NCBI GenBank assembly: GCA_946479905.1
Contig: CAMLIA010000062.1
Span: 1 to 19,609, forward strand
Direction of reading: 5' to 3'
From: an uncultured Frankiales bacterium
GTDB lineage: Bacteria > Actinomycetota > Actinomycetes > Mycobacteriales > SCTD01
Length of the DNA: 19,609 nucleotides
Shown here piece by piece: positions 1-6,791 of this stretch. The position numbers and the translations under genes were made by a program. Each line of letters starts with the position of its first letter. The first letter of the stretch is position 1. Under the pieces are notes generated by a model. The model made no database searches, had not been told where the DNA came from, and saw only the letters and a list, made by a program, of their open reading frames with translations.

Positions 1-81
1 CGGGCACTAGTCAGAACTGACAGGGCCGAATGGTCCGCACGAACGTTGGTGCTGTTGCCCCTTTTGCGCAACGGTCGGGTC

Positions 82-351
82 ATGGCAGCCACGACGGCCC
101 AGAAGCCGACCCGCAAGCCGGTTCGCAAGCGCCCCGCGCCGGAGCCGGTCCCCTGTCACCTCTGCCCGGAGAACGCCGCGACCGAGACCGAGCTGGTCAT
201 CCACCTGGTCGAGGAGCACGGCGGCATCTGGACCTCGACGAACTCCTTCGGGCTCGAGGACCTCATCATCCCCGCGCCGCGGATGGCCGAGGACGACGAG
301 CCGGTCGAGGACCCGGGCTGGGTCCGCCGGCTCATCAGACGAACGGCGTGA
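82..351 (+). CDS. Small C2H2 zinc-finger-like protein
   Basis: An 89-residue protein of unknown role. The N-terminal 23 residues are basic and Pro/Lys/Arg-rich. They are followed by C25-x2-C28-x12-H41-x4-H46, which is the spacing of a classical C2H2 zinc finger, including the Leu three residues before the first His (L38-x2-H41). The usual Phe of the finger core is missing. The C-terminal third is acidic and then ends in an Arg-rich stretch. I prefer the ATG at 82 to an in-frame TTG at 46. No Shine-Dalgarno precedes it, but AACGGT lies exactly six bases upstream (70-75), in the position of a leaderless -10 element, with TTGGTG 18 bases further up. A nucleic-acid-binding role is inference; structural zinc binding without DNA contact is equally possible. 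The 3' end overlaps the convergent secreted-protein gene by 17 bases. Confidence 0.72.
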   Translation: MAATTAQKPTRKPVRKRPAPEPVPCHLCPENAATETELVIHLVEEHGGIWTSTNSFGLEDLIIPAPRMAEDDEPVEDPGWVRRLIRRTA

Positions 352-2323
352 CCGCGGTCGTCAGCGGCGCCAGCACGTTCGGCGCGTAGCCGCTGATCAC
401 GTTGGTGGGCTGGCTCATCGGCACGCTGTAGCGCCACTGCTGGCCGTCGATCTCGTCGACGGGCACGCCGAGCGTCGCGTTGTCGCTGTCGTGGGTCACG
501 AGGAAGTGCAGGCCGTGGCTGCCGTAGGCGCCCTGGAACGGCGTCTTGCCCTGCGCCGGGTCGCAGACCAGCGAGGCGTACGACGTGCCGTTGGCCGCTG
601 CGTACCCCGCCTGGACCCGGGAGTCGGTGCTCGCCTCCCCCGGCCAGGGCCGCTGCACCGGGTCGTCGCCCGTGCCGTCGTCGAGGCAGGCGTCGTCGCG
701 GTAGTAGGGCACCACCGCAGCGTTGGCCGCCGACGTCGCCCCCTTGAACTCGAAGGTGTAGACCAGTCCGCCGTTGGAGCCCCTGCCGGCCACCTCCTCC
801 GGCCGGTCCACCGCGGACGGCAGGTCGAAGGTGGGGTCGGGGAAGTCGAAGTACGCCGGGTCGCCGTTGGGCAGGTCGCTCACCTGGCCGACGTCGTCGT
901 TCTGCCCGTCGATGGCGACGCCGTCCGGCTTCTCGAGGTTGTAGTAGGTCCCCATGGCGGACTTGTTGTAGTCCCACGAGGTGTAGAGGCCGTCGGCCGG
1001 GATCGGGTGCACACGCACCCGGTACCGGTAGGTGTCCGCGTCGCGGTAGTAGGTCTCGGTCTTGGTGACGTTGGTGCCGGAGTCGGCGCCCCAGATCTCG
1101 CGGATGGCCCGGACCGGACCCTGCCGCCAGCCGAGCAGGGTGCCGTTCGCCTCCCAGTTGACCTGCTCGTCCTCGAAGCCGACGAGGGAGACCGAGGAGT
1201 CGGGGCTCTGCTGGAACGCGCGGCCCTTCCACCGGTCGATGAGGTCGGGACCGTAGCCGTGCCCGGACGGCTTCGCGACCTGGAAGCCGCGCACCATCCA
1301 GCGGCCGGTGGCGGTGAGCTTGTACGTCGGCGTGGTGACCGTCATGCCGTCGCGCGCGAAGCGGTCCTGGCTGGACCGCACCGTGCCGTCCGCGTCGCAC
1401 ACGGGGCCCGGCAGGTTGGGGCCGTACCCGGTGTTGCTCGAGCCGAGCTTCTCCGGGCTCCCGTCGGCGAAGGTGCCGCGGTCGATCCACTGGTCGGCGT
1501 TGTCGTCGCGCCGCATCTGGACGTCGCTGCTGCGCGCCGTGAACGACGAGCCGCGGGCCGTGCGGAACAGGTAGGTGTAACGGGTCTGCGTCGGGTTCAG
1601 CGGGTCGACCACCGCGACCGCCTGACCGTCCGTCGCCCCGACGGGCGGCGTCGTGCCGGACGGAGCCTGTGAGCCGGAGTCCCTTGCCTGCAAGGCGATC
1701 TCGTCATCGTCGTCGAGCCCGGCGACCGGGTCGGCCATCGCACGCGTGTAGTCCGCGTAGCTCTCGTCCGGGCCCGGCGTCACGAAGCCCGCGCCGCTCG
1801 CCTCGGCCGCGCTCAGGGCGTACCGCGCCGAGCAGGAGCCGAACATCTTCTTCCAGGCCTCCTCGCCGATGCTGTGCCGCGTCGGGCCCCAGGCGTAGGT
1901 CAGCTCCTGGTCGGTGCCGGAGTAGACGCCGAAGTCGCTGCGGGCGTTGGCGAGGAAGTAGGGGAACCGCTCGTCCACCTGGACGGGGACCTCGCGCCAG
2001 CGCGACCCGGTCCAGGAGTAGGCCGCGATCTCGTCCACCGGCACGCCGGTGCGGACCGTGGGCAGGATGCGGCCGTTGTGCGCGGTGCGGACCGCGAAGC
2101 CCCCGGGCAGCCGCGAGCTGTAGTCGGCGGTCGCGCCGCTCGGGTACGGCTGGGCGACGCCCGTGGCCGCCGGCGCGCTCCAGGCGGGGACCTGGTTGCC
2201 GGTGAGCACGATGGGCGCGGCGTCGCGGACCACCGTCGGGACCGGCGGCGCCGCGGTGGCGTGCAGGGAGCCGGCCGCGAGGGCGGCTGCGGACACGCAG
2301 AGAAGGGCAGCACGGAAACGCAT
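335..2323 (-). CDS. Large secreted protein of unknown function
   Basis: A 662-residue protein I do not recognise. The start is the ATG at 2323, with AAGGAG nine bases upstream, and it begins with a clear Sec signal peptide: R2, R4, a hydrophobic stretch from A5 to A17, and A-x-A cleavage near residue 24. An early Cys9 lies inside the hydrophobic core and is not a lipobox. The mature part is rich in Asp, Tyr, Gly and aromatic residues with many short beta-like stretches, and lacks further membrane segments, so export to the cell surface or medium is likely. A GVPVDEI motif followed by a W-x-R/W-R segment and VP occurs twice, at about residues 93-99 and 619-625. At least four Cys occur in the mature part (in CSARY, VCDADG, ACLDDG and VCDPAQ). 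The frame stays open upstream to 3055, but that extension runs antisense through the protease gene and lacks a signal peptide, so I reject it. No catalytic motif is visible. Confidence 0.85.
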   Translation of the reverse strand: MRFRAALLCVSAAALAAGSLHATAAPPVPTVVRDAAPIVLTGNQVPAWSAPAATGVAQPYPSGATADYSSRLPGGFAVRTAHNGRILPTVRTGVPVDEIAAYSWTGSRWREVPVQVDERFPYFLANARSDFGVYSGTDQELTYAWGPTRHSIGEEAWKKMFGSCSARYALSAAEASGAGFVTPGPDESYADYTRAMADPVAGLDDDDEIALQARDSGSQAPSGTTPPVGATDGQAVAVVDPLNPTQTRYTYLFRTARGSSFTARSSDVQMRRDDNADQWIDRGTFADGSPEKLGSSNTGYGPNLPGPVCDADGTVRSSQDRFARDGMTVTTPTYKLTATGRWMVRGFQVAKPSGHGYGPDLIDRWKGRAFQQSPDSSVSLVGFEDEQVNWEANGTLLGWRQGPVRAIREIWGADSGTNVTKTETYYRDADTYRYRVRVHPIPADGLYTSWDYNKSAMGTYYNLEKPDGVAIDGQNDDVGQVSDLPNGDPAYFDFPDPTFDLPSAVDRPEEVAGRGSNGGLVYTFEFKGATSAANAAVVPYYRDDACLDDGTGDDPVQRPWPGEASTDSRVQAGYAAANGTSYASLVCDPAQGKTPFQGAYGSHGLHFLVTHDSDNATLGVPVDEIDGQQWRYSVPMSQPTNVISGYAPNVLAPLTTAVTPFV

Positions 2324-2390
2324 CGGGGGGATCTCCTTCGTTGCCAGAGGGTTTCGACGCCGATGCCGGGAAGTCCTGCCGCCCGGCTGG

Positions 2391-2396
2391 CATGCT
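2391..2396 (+). promoter_or_regulatory. Weak leaderless -10 candidate for the CPBP gene
   Basis: CATGCT stands exactly six bases before the GTG at 2403, matching the A at position 2 and T at position 6 of the actinobacterial -10 (TANNNT). No usable Shine-Dalgarno is present: the AGGAG-like bases run directly into the start codon. The first T of the consensus is C here, so support comes mainly from the recurring spacing seen at other starts in the window. Confidence 0.35.
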
Positions 2397-2402
2397 TCAG
2401 GA

Positions 2403-3374
2403 GTGACCGCCACCCTCGACGCGCCGCCGACGACGGCCGCCGGGTGGGTCCTCAACCCCCCGCCGACCTGGCCCGCACCGCCTCCCGGGTGGACACCCCC
2501 CACGGGCTGGTCGCCCGACCCGGCGTGGCCGAAGCCGCCCCGCGGCTGGCGGACCTGGCTGCCGGGGGCACCGCACCCGGACGAGCAACCCGCGGCCGTA
2601 CCGTCCAAGGACCTCACCTGGGCCGAGCCGCTGGGCAGCCCACCGCCCGACCTGCCGAGCCGGCGGCGCCTGAAGCAGGAGGTGCTGGTCGCCCTCGCCA
2701 TCTTCCCGCTGCCGGCGCTGCTCACGGCCGTCGTGCTGCTGGTCCGCGCCGCACTGGAGGGCACCAGTCCCAAGCAGATCAGCGACGTGCTGCCCGACCA
2801 CCCCGCGTTGAGCAGCCTGCTGGGTGGCCTGCTGTACGCCGGCGGCGGCTCGTCGGTGCTGCTCGCGCTGTTCCTCCTCACCGCGAGCGGCGTGTCGCTG
2901 CGCAGCCTCGGCTTCACCCGCAAGGGCATCGGCGGGGACGTCGGTCGCGGGCTCGGCATCGTGTTCGCCGGCTTCGGGATCGCGCTGGCGCTCACCCTGC
3001 TCGTCGTGGCCGTCTTCGGGGAGGACGGGGTGCCGGGGTCGGTGAAGACCGACAACCACAGCTACCCGGCCGTGTTCCTCCTGCAGGGCTACATCGTCTC
3101 GGTGGTCACCGCGTTCGTCGAGGAGACGATGATGAGCGCCTACCTGCTGACCCGGCTGTCGCAGCTGGGCTGGACGCCCCGCAAGGCGCTGTGGGTCAGC
3201 ATGGCCATCCGGACCAGCTACCACGCCTACTACGGCATCGGGTTCCTGTTCACCGTGCCGGTGGGCTACCTGCTGACCCGGTCCTTCCAGCGCCGACGGC
3301 GGCTGCTCCGCACGGTCGGCGCGCACGCCGTGTACGACGCCTGCCTGTTCACCGTGGCGATCCTCAGCGGCTAG
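2403..3374 (+). CDS. CPBP family (CAAX-type) intramembrane protease
   Basis: A 323-residue membrane protein. The first 45 residues are rich in Pro and Trp with repeated PPxW/PxGW units, common in actinobacterial membrane proteins with a cytoplasmic proline-rich tail. Several hydrophobic helices follow from about residue 95. The three CPBP signature elements are present: E240-E241 in motif 1, H274 in the RTSYHAYYG segment of motif 2, and H308-x3-D312 in motif 3. The family is intramembrane glutamic proteases; members act in prenyl-protein processing, bacteriocin immunity or scaffolding. The Arg of the usual EExxxR is Ser245 here, so activity is not certain, although a related actinobacterial subfamily may share this. 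The start is the GTG at 2403. The stop codon shares CTAG (3371-3374) with the stop of the convergent MarR gene. The substrate is unknown. Confidence 0.85.
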   Translation: MTATLDAPPTTAAGWVLNPPPTWPAPPPGWTPPTGWSPDPAWPKPPRGWRTWLPGAPHPDEQPAAVPSKDLTWAEPLGSPPPDLPSRRRLKQEVLVALAIFPLPALLTAVVLLVRAALEGTSPKQISDVLPDHPALSSLLGGLLYAGGGSSVLLALFLLTASGVSLRSLGFTRKGIGGDVGRGLGIVFAGFGIALALTLLVVAVFGEDGVPGSVKTDNHSYPAVFLLQGYIVSVVTAFVEETMMSAYLLTRLSQLGWTPRKALWVSMAIRTSYHAYYGIGFLFTVPVGYLLTRSFQRRRRLLRTVGAHAVYDACLFTVAILSG

Positions 3375-3874
3375 AAGGCGGACCCGGCCGCTCGCGGCTC
3401 GACCTCCTGGGCGGCCATCCGCTCGCCCAGCGCGAGCAGCCCGCTCAGCAGCTCCCGGCGCTCCCGCGGCGAGCAGGCCTCGATGGCCTCGCGGAGCCCC
3501 TCCCGCCGCAGGTCACGCACCTGGCGCACGATCCGGCGGCCGCTGCTCGTGAGCTGGAGCGAGACCTCGCGACGGTCCGCTGCTCCCGCCTCGCGCGTGA
3601 TGAGGTCGGCCGCGACCAGCCGGTCGCACAGCCGGGTCGCGGAGGAGGGGATCGCGCCGAGCTCGTCGGCGAGCGCGGTGAGCTTCATCGGCCCGCGTTC
3701 CTGGAGCACGAGGAGCGCCTGCAGCTGCGAGGTGGACACCCGCTGGGTGGCCTTCGCGCTGGCCCGGGAAGCGAGCAGGAGGACAGGCCGCAGCGCGTCG
3801 TCCACTGCGGCCACGAAGTCCTCGGGCAGGGGCCCGAGGTGTCGAGGAGCTGCCATCAGGACATGAGTATCCAT
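3371..3874 (-). CDS. MarR family transcriptional regulator
   Basis: A 167-residue winged-helix regulator. Residues about 45-115 form the MarR fold: a helical lead (STSQLQALLVLQERGP), the recognition part (LADELGAIPSSATRLCDRLVAADLI), then the wing with the family signature ADRREVSLQLT. Flanking helices at both ends would form the dimer interface. I chose the ATG at 3874, which has GAGG about six bases upstream; an in-frame start at 3919 would run over the divergent phosphatase start. The gene is divergent from the PP2C phosphatase with 43 bases between start codons, and a near-perfect palindrome lies in that gap. Self-regulation and control of the phosphatase are therefore the likely job. The ligand is unknown. 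Confidence 0.9.
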   Translation of the reverse strand: MDTHVLMAAPRHLGPLPEDFVAAVDDALRPVLLLASRASAKATQRVSTSQLQALLVLQERGPMKLTALADELGAIPSSATRLCDRLVAADLITREAGAADRREVSLQLTSSGRRIVRQVRDLRREGLREAIEACSPRERRELLSGLLALGERMAAQEVEPRAAGSAF

Positions 3875-3879
3875 GGACC

Positions 3880-3901
3880 CCTCGTTTCCGTCGAACCGAG
3901 G
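3880..3901. promoter_or_regulatory. Candidate MarR operator (22-bp palindrome)
   Basis: The half-sites CCTCGTTTC (3880-3888) and GAACCGAGG (3893-3901) are inverted copies matching at 8 of 9 positions, separated by CGTC. The element sits centrally in the 43-base gap between the divergent MarR and phosphatase starts. Size and location suit a MarR dimer site that could repress both genes. Binding is inferred. Confidence 0.6.
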
Positions 3902-3917
3902 TAGGGAGAGGAGCGTC

Positions 3918-5033
3918 ATGACCCCACTCGACGACGCGCTCGCCCGCGTGCTCGAGGCCAGCCCGGGGCACCGGGTGGCGATCGACCTGGCCCACCAGCT
4001 CGAGGTGCACGCCGAGGCGCCCGTCGAGCTCTGGCTCGCCGACTACCAGCAGTCCCGCCTGATCGCGCTGGGCAGCGGGGCCGAGGTGCTCGTCGACGAC
4101 TCCTGGATCGGCCGCAGCTTCGCCGGCCAGGTGGTCGTCGTCGACGGCGAGCGCACCGCGATCCCGGTCACGACCCGGGGTGACCGGCTCGGCGTGCTCA
4201 CCCTCGAGGCGGTCGGCATCGACACCGCAGGTCTGCTGCCGCTGTGCGGGCTGCTGGCGCAGGCGCTCAGCGCCATCGGCTCCGCGACCAGCCTCTACGA
4301 GCGGACGCGTCGCCGGCAGCCGATGACCGTGGCCGCCGAGCTGCAGTGGGCCCTGCTGCCCGGGCAGTCCTACGCCGACGACGAGGTGACGCTCGCCGCG
4401 CTGCTCGAGCCGGCGTACGCCATCGCCGGTGACTGCTACGACTGGGCCCGCGACCAGGGCCTGGTGCACATCGCCGTGCTGGACGGCACCGGGCGCGGCG
4501 TGCCGGCGGCCCTGTCCGCGACGCTGGCCCTCGGGGCGCTGCGCAACGCGCGCCTCACCGGCGCCTCCCTCGCCGATCAGGCAGCGCTCGCGGACCAGGC
4601 CGTCTACGCGCACCACGGCGGCGAGGCCTTCACGTCCGCGCTGCTCCTGCAGCTGGACACGGAGAACCGGCAGGCGCGCGTCGTGGACGCCGGATCGCCG
4701 CTGCTGATCCGGCAGCGCGACGGCCGCGTCCAGCACCTCGAGCTCGACGCCCAGCTGCCGCTCGGCATGTTCGAGGAGACGTTGTACGTCGAGCAGGAGG
4801 TCGACCTCCGCCCCGGGGACCGGGTGCTCATCGTCAGCGACGGGGTGCACGGTGCCGTCGTGGGCGGCGAGGAGTTCGGTGTGGCCGGGCTGGAGCAGAC
4901 GCTGCGGGACGCCCGGCTGCTGCCCCCGGCGGAGGTGTGTCGGCACGTGCTCCGCGAGCTGCGCGGCGGGTGGGGGGACGACGGTCCCAGCGACGACGCC
5001 GTCGCGCTCTGCCTCGACTGGCGACAGGGATGA
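3918..5033 (+). CDS. SpoIIE-type PP2C protein serine phosphatase
   Basis: A 371-residue cytoplasmic protein with an N-terminal GAF-like region (about 15-130) and a C-terminal SpoIIE/PP2C domain (about 145-370). Metal-binding acidic residues fit the family: GDCYDW at 171-176 (D172), LDGTGRG with D189, SDGV with D308, and D359-D360 near the end. The family removes phosphate from anti-sigma-factor antagonists (STAS proteins) to free sigma factors, so an RsbU-like role is expected. The middle metal motif is DGTGRG where many relatives have DVxGHG, a mild deviation that keeps the Asp. The start is the ATG at 3918 with GAGGAG four bases upstream; an earlier in-frame ATG at 3873 overlaps the MarR start. 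No STAS gene is adjacent; the nearest is at 16253-16582. Transcription is probably under the divergent MarR protein. Confidence 0.88.
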   Translation: MTPLDDALARVLEASPGHRVAIDLAHQLEVHAEAPVELWLADYQQSRLIALGSGAEVLVDDSWIGRSFAGQVVVVDGERTAIPVTTRGDRLGVLTLEAVGIDTAGLLPLCGLLAQALSAIGSATSLYERTRRRQPMTVAAELQWALLPGQSYADDEVTLAALLEPAYAIAGDCYDWARDQGLVHIAVLDGTGRGVPAALSATLALGALRNARLTGASLADQAALADQAVYAHHGGEAFTSALLLQLDTENRQARVVDAGSPLLIRQRDGRVQHLELDAQLPLGMFEETLYVEQEVDLRPGDRVLIVSDGVHGAVVGGEEFGVAGLEQTLRDARLLPPAEVCRHVLRELRGGWGDDGPSDDAVALCLDWRQG

Positions 5034-5084
5034 CACCGGCTGAGCACGAGGTTTGACTCGGCGCCCAGCGGCGAACCTCCTCCC

Positions 5085-5408
5085 ATGCCTCAGAGAGCGT
5101 GGAGCAGCAAGCGGGAGCGGCAGTACGAGCACATCAAGGAAGGCCTCGAGGAGCGCGGCCGGCCGGAGGATGTCGCCGAGGAGATCGCGGCGCGCACCGT
5201 CAACAAGGAGCGGGCCCGAGCCGGTGAGGCGCAGCAGGCGTCTCGCACCTCCCTCGACGACATCAGCAGCGGCCGGCGCGGCGGCCTGCGGTCGCACCGC
5301 GGACCGGGCGGCCGGACCAAGGCTCAGCTGTACGCCGAGGCGCGGAAGAAGAACGTGCGCGGCCGCTCGAGGATGACCAAGGCCGAGCTCGAGCGGGCGG
5401 TCTCCTGA
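5085..5408 (+). CDS. Small basic protein with Rho-N-like C-terminus
   Basis: A 107-residue, highly charged soluble protein. The N-terminal half (WSSKRERQYEHIKEGL, then EEIAARTVNKERAR) is a conserved helical block of a family often labelled 'plasmid stabilization protein', a name with little functional support. A Gly/Arg-rich linker is followed by residues about 77-106 (RTKAQLYAEARKKN and then GRSRMTKAELERAV), which resemble the Rho N-terminal or SAP-like helix-extension-helix that contacts nucleic acids. No Shine-Dalgarno is visible before the ATG; GAACCT at 5073-5078 lies six bases upstream, in leaderless -10 position. A 9-bp hairpin spans its stop codon. Nucleic-acid binding is inference. 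Confidence 0.8.
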   Translation: MPQRAWSSKRERQYEHIKEGLEERGRPEDVAEEIAARTVNKERARAGEAQQASRTSLDDISSGRRGGLRSHRGPGGRTKAQLYAEARKKNVRGRSRMTKAELERAVS

Positions 5409-5415
5409 CCGTCCG
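5394..5415. terminator. Hairpin between convergent genes
   Basis: CGGGCGGTC (5394-5402), loop TCCT, then GACCGTCCG (5407-5415) form a 9-bp stem with one G-T wobble. The stem covers the stop codon of the basic protein gene and stands four bases short of the end of the convergent DUF4235 gene. There is no T-run, as is usual in GC-rich actinobacteria. It could serve both directions. Confidence 0.55.
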
Positions 5416-5418
5416 CCG

Positions 5419-5682
5419 TCAGGCGTCCCCCGGCCAGCTGCCGGTGGCCTTCTCGAAGCCGCGGGCCCCGGCCCGGTCCACCACGGCGCGGGTCCCCTTC
5501 ATCACCGCGCCCTGCAGCGCCGCAGCCGCGGCGACCTCCCCCCAGCCCGCGTGCTTCTGCGTCGCCTTCGGCACTTCGTCCTTGCGCGACGCGACGGTCC
5601 AGAGCTTGCGGAACAGCCGGTTCGCGAGGATCCCGGCGAGCAGGCCGACGATCAGCCCGAACGGCTTGTAGACGACCTTCAC
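5419..5682 (-). CDS. DUF4235 family membrane protein
   Basis: An 87-residue protein. A single hydrophobic segment near the N-terminus (about residues 7-21, GLIVGLLAGILANRLF) is followed by a cytoplasmic part with the DUF4235 signature: LFRKLWTVAS, WGEVAAAAALQGAVMKG, DRAGARGF, and the terminal TGSWPGD. No biochemical role is established. The GTG start at 5682 overlaps the stop of the DUF3618 gene (GTGA) and has GGAGG eight bases upstream, so the two are translationally linked. It is the last gene of a three-gene operon with the DUF3618 and holin-like genes, an arrangement I know as common in actinobacteria. Confidence 0.88.
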   Translation of the reverse strand: MKVVYKPFGLIVGLLAGILANRLFRKLWTVASRKDEVPKATQKHAGWGEVAAAAALQGAVMKGTRAVVDRAGARGFEKATGSWPGDA

Positions 5683-5912
5683 GACCGCCGCCTCCGCACG
5701 ACGACGGCGAGCACGACGACACCTGCGAGCCCGGCGGACGCCGGCACGGCGTAGGGCTTGAGCTCGAGGGCCTTGGCCCGCAGCTTCGCCTTGACGTCGA
5801 GCTTCACGGCGAGCGCATCGACGGTCGCGGCGAGCTCGGCGCGGTGCTGGCGGATGTCCTCGCGCAGCTCGACGACGCTGGCGTCGTCGGTGGTCTCGGC
5901 GCCGGGGCTCAT
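5679..5912 (-). CDS. DUF3618 family protein
   Basis: A 77-residue protein. The N-terminal 50 residues are a charged helix with the family pattern (VVELREDIRQHRAELAAT, then VDALAVKLDVKAKL), followed by one hydrophobic segment near residues 54-71 and a terminal Arg-rich tail. The layout suggests a tail-anchored membrane protein with a cytoplasmic coiled-coil-like helix. The ATG start overlaps the stop of the upstream holin-like gene (ATGA), and its own stop overlaps the DUF4235 start. The function is not known; partnership with the two neighbouring membrane proteins is inferred from the tight coupling. Confidence 0.87.
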   Translation of the reverse strand: MSPGAETTDDASVVELREDIRQHRAELAATVDALAVKLDVKAKLRAKALELKPYAVPASAGLAGVVVLAVVVRRRRS

Positions 5913-6298
5913 CGCTTGAGCGCCGCGAGGTCGAGCTTGACGCTCTGCAGCGCCTCCTCCGGGACGGGGGGCACGGCCGCCGCCAGCTCCCGCTTGCCGA
6001 CCAACGCGGCCACGGTGGCGAGCACGAACAGGGCGCCCGCGACGACGAGCGCCGCCGCCCAGCCTGGCAGGGCGGTGGCGAGCCCGAGCACCGCCGCAGC
6101 GATCAGCGTGGCCAGGCCGAAGACGGCGAACAGCCCGCCGCCGCCCAGCAGGCCCGCTCCCAGGCCGGCGTACTTGCCCTTGCGCGTCATCTCGAGCTGC
6201 GCGAGCCGGAGCTCGTCACGGACCAGGGCACTGGTCTGCTCGGTGATCTGCGCGACCAGCTCACCGATCGAGGTGTCCTCGGACAGCGTGCGCGTCAT
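5909..6298 (-). CDS. Holin-like membrane protein (Phage_holin_3_6 type)
   Basis: A 129-residue protein. An N-terminal amphipathic helix (about 8-40, GELVAQITEQTSALVRDELR, then LAQLEM) is followed by two membrane segments at about 44-74 and 79-100 and a short charged tail. This is the PF07332 pattern, whose members are called phage holins but are mostly chromosomal actinobacterial proteins. The start is the ATG at 6298 with GGAGG about seven bases upstream; an in-frame extension to 6325 is less likely. It is the first gene of the operon with DUF3618 and DUF4235. Nothing around it suggests a prophage. A role in envelope maintenance is a guess from the small-membrane-protein context. Confidence 0.85.
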   Translation of the reverse strand: MTRTLSEDTSIGELVAQITEQTSALVRDELRLAQLEMTRKGKYAGLGAGLLGGGGLFAVFGLATLIAAAVLGLATALPGWAAALVVAGALFVLATVAALVGKRELAAAVPPVPEEALQSVKLDLAALKR

Positions 6299-6369
6299 GT
6301 GCGTCCCTCCAGGTCGTCTCGCCACCTCGTACCCCGTCCCGGAGGTTCGTCACGCGCTGAGCCCGCCCG

Positions 6370-6651
6370 TTACCCGCCGCTGCTGAGCTGCCGCTGCAGG
6401 TCGGCGTTCTGGCGCTCGAGGTCCATCACCATCGCGATCCCCGCGAGGTTGAGCCCGGCGGCCAGCAGCTCGCTGATGCGGCGCAACCGGTCGAGGTCGT
6501 CGTAGGAGTAGCGCCGGGTGCCGCCGTCGGTGCGGGCCGGCTCCAGCAGCCCCCGGTCCTCGTACATGCGCAGGCTCTGCGGCGCCAGGCCGACCAGCTC
6601 CGCGGCGACCGAGATGCCGAACAGGCCCTGCGTCGGGTCGCTCTCCCTCAT
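6370..6651 (-). CDS. MerR family regulator, HspR-like
   Basis: A 93-residue regulator. Residues about 11-80 form the MerR winged helix: [20 protein letters not shown] with the turn of the HTH, then [22 protein letters not shown] with the wing, then a helix with [17 protein letters not shown] short coiled coil ([12 protein letters not shown]) ends the chain, shorter than in ligand-binding MerR proteins, as in HspR. The ATG at 6651, preceded by GGAGG and GGAGAAG, is preferred to a TTG ten codons upstream. The gene is divergent from an Hsp20 gene, the classical setting of a heat-shock repressor, so repression of hsp20 and itself is likely. A canonical HAIR operator (CTTGAGT-N7-ACTCAAG) is not present, so its operator differs. 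Confidence 0.85.
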   Translation of the reverse strand: MRESDPTQGLFGISVAAELVGLAPQSLRMYEDRGLLEPARTDGGTRRYSYDDLDRLRRISELLAAGLNLAGIAMVMDLERQNADLQRQLSSGG

Positions 6652-6666
6652 CTTCTCCGCCTCCGC

Positions 6667-6696
6667 TTGCACGTTTTCCAAGACCTGTGGTACAAG
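6667..6696 (+). promoter_or_regulatory. Candidate hsp20 promoter
   Basis: TTGCAC (6667-6672) and TACAAG (6691-6696) are 18 bases apart and resemble the -35 and -10 boxes of the main sigma factor. Transcription would start near 6703, giving a leader of about 90 bases before the Hsp20 ATG. The region overlaps the possible TTG start of the divergent MerR gene. Confidence 0.45.
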
Positions 6697-6722
6697 AAAC
6701 CTACATCGCTCTCGTGAGGTTT
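6697..6722. promoter_or_regulatory. Dyad AAACCT-N14-AGGTTT in the hsp20/MerR gap
   Basis: AAACCT (6697-6702) and AGGTTT (6717-6722) are perfect inverted arms 14 bases apart. They extend outward as AGAAACCT and AGGTTTTCT, differing by a single base. The dyad lies immediately downstream of the candidate hsp20 -10 box, the position expected for a repressor. It is the best candidate operator for the HspR-like regulator, but binding is inferred. Confidence 0.5.
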
Positions 6723-6791
6723 TCTAGGGCGGTCCGGGAGCCGAGCGGGAGCGACCGACCCACTGTCCCGAGTCACAGAGGAGCAGCAGCC

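Noticed and set aside
1874..3904. Long plus-strand open frame (about 676 codons) over the secreted-protein, protease and MarR genes
   Set aside because: It has no coherent domain, is very rich in Arg/Pro/Ala/Gly, and runs antisense or out of frame to well-supported genes; this is a usual artefact of high GC content.
5085..5408. Plasmid maintenance or toxin-antitoxin function for the small basic protein
   Set aside because: The family label 'plasmid stabilization' is the only reason; there is no partner gene, and the surroundings look chromosomal.
5909..6298. Prophage remnant, suggested by the holin-family protein
   Set aside because: This family is common on actinobacterial chromosomes, and no integrase, terminase, lysin or attachment site is nearby.
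6660..6700. HAIR heat-shock operator in the hsp20/MerR gap
   Set aside because: CTTG and CAAG words occur, but with spacing of 9 or 23 bases and without the AGT/ACT inner bases of CTTGAGT-N7-ACTCAAG.
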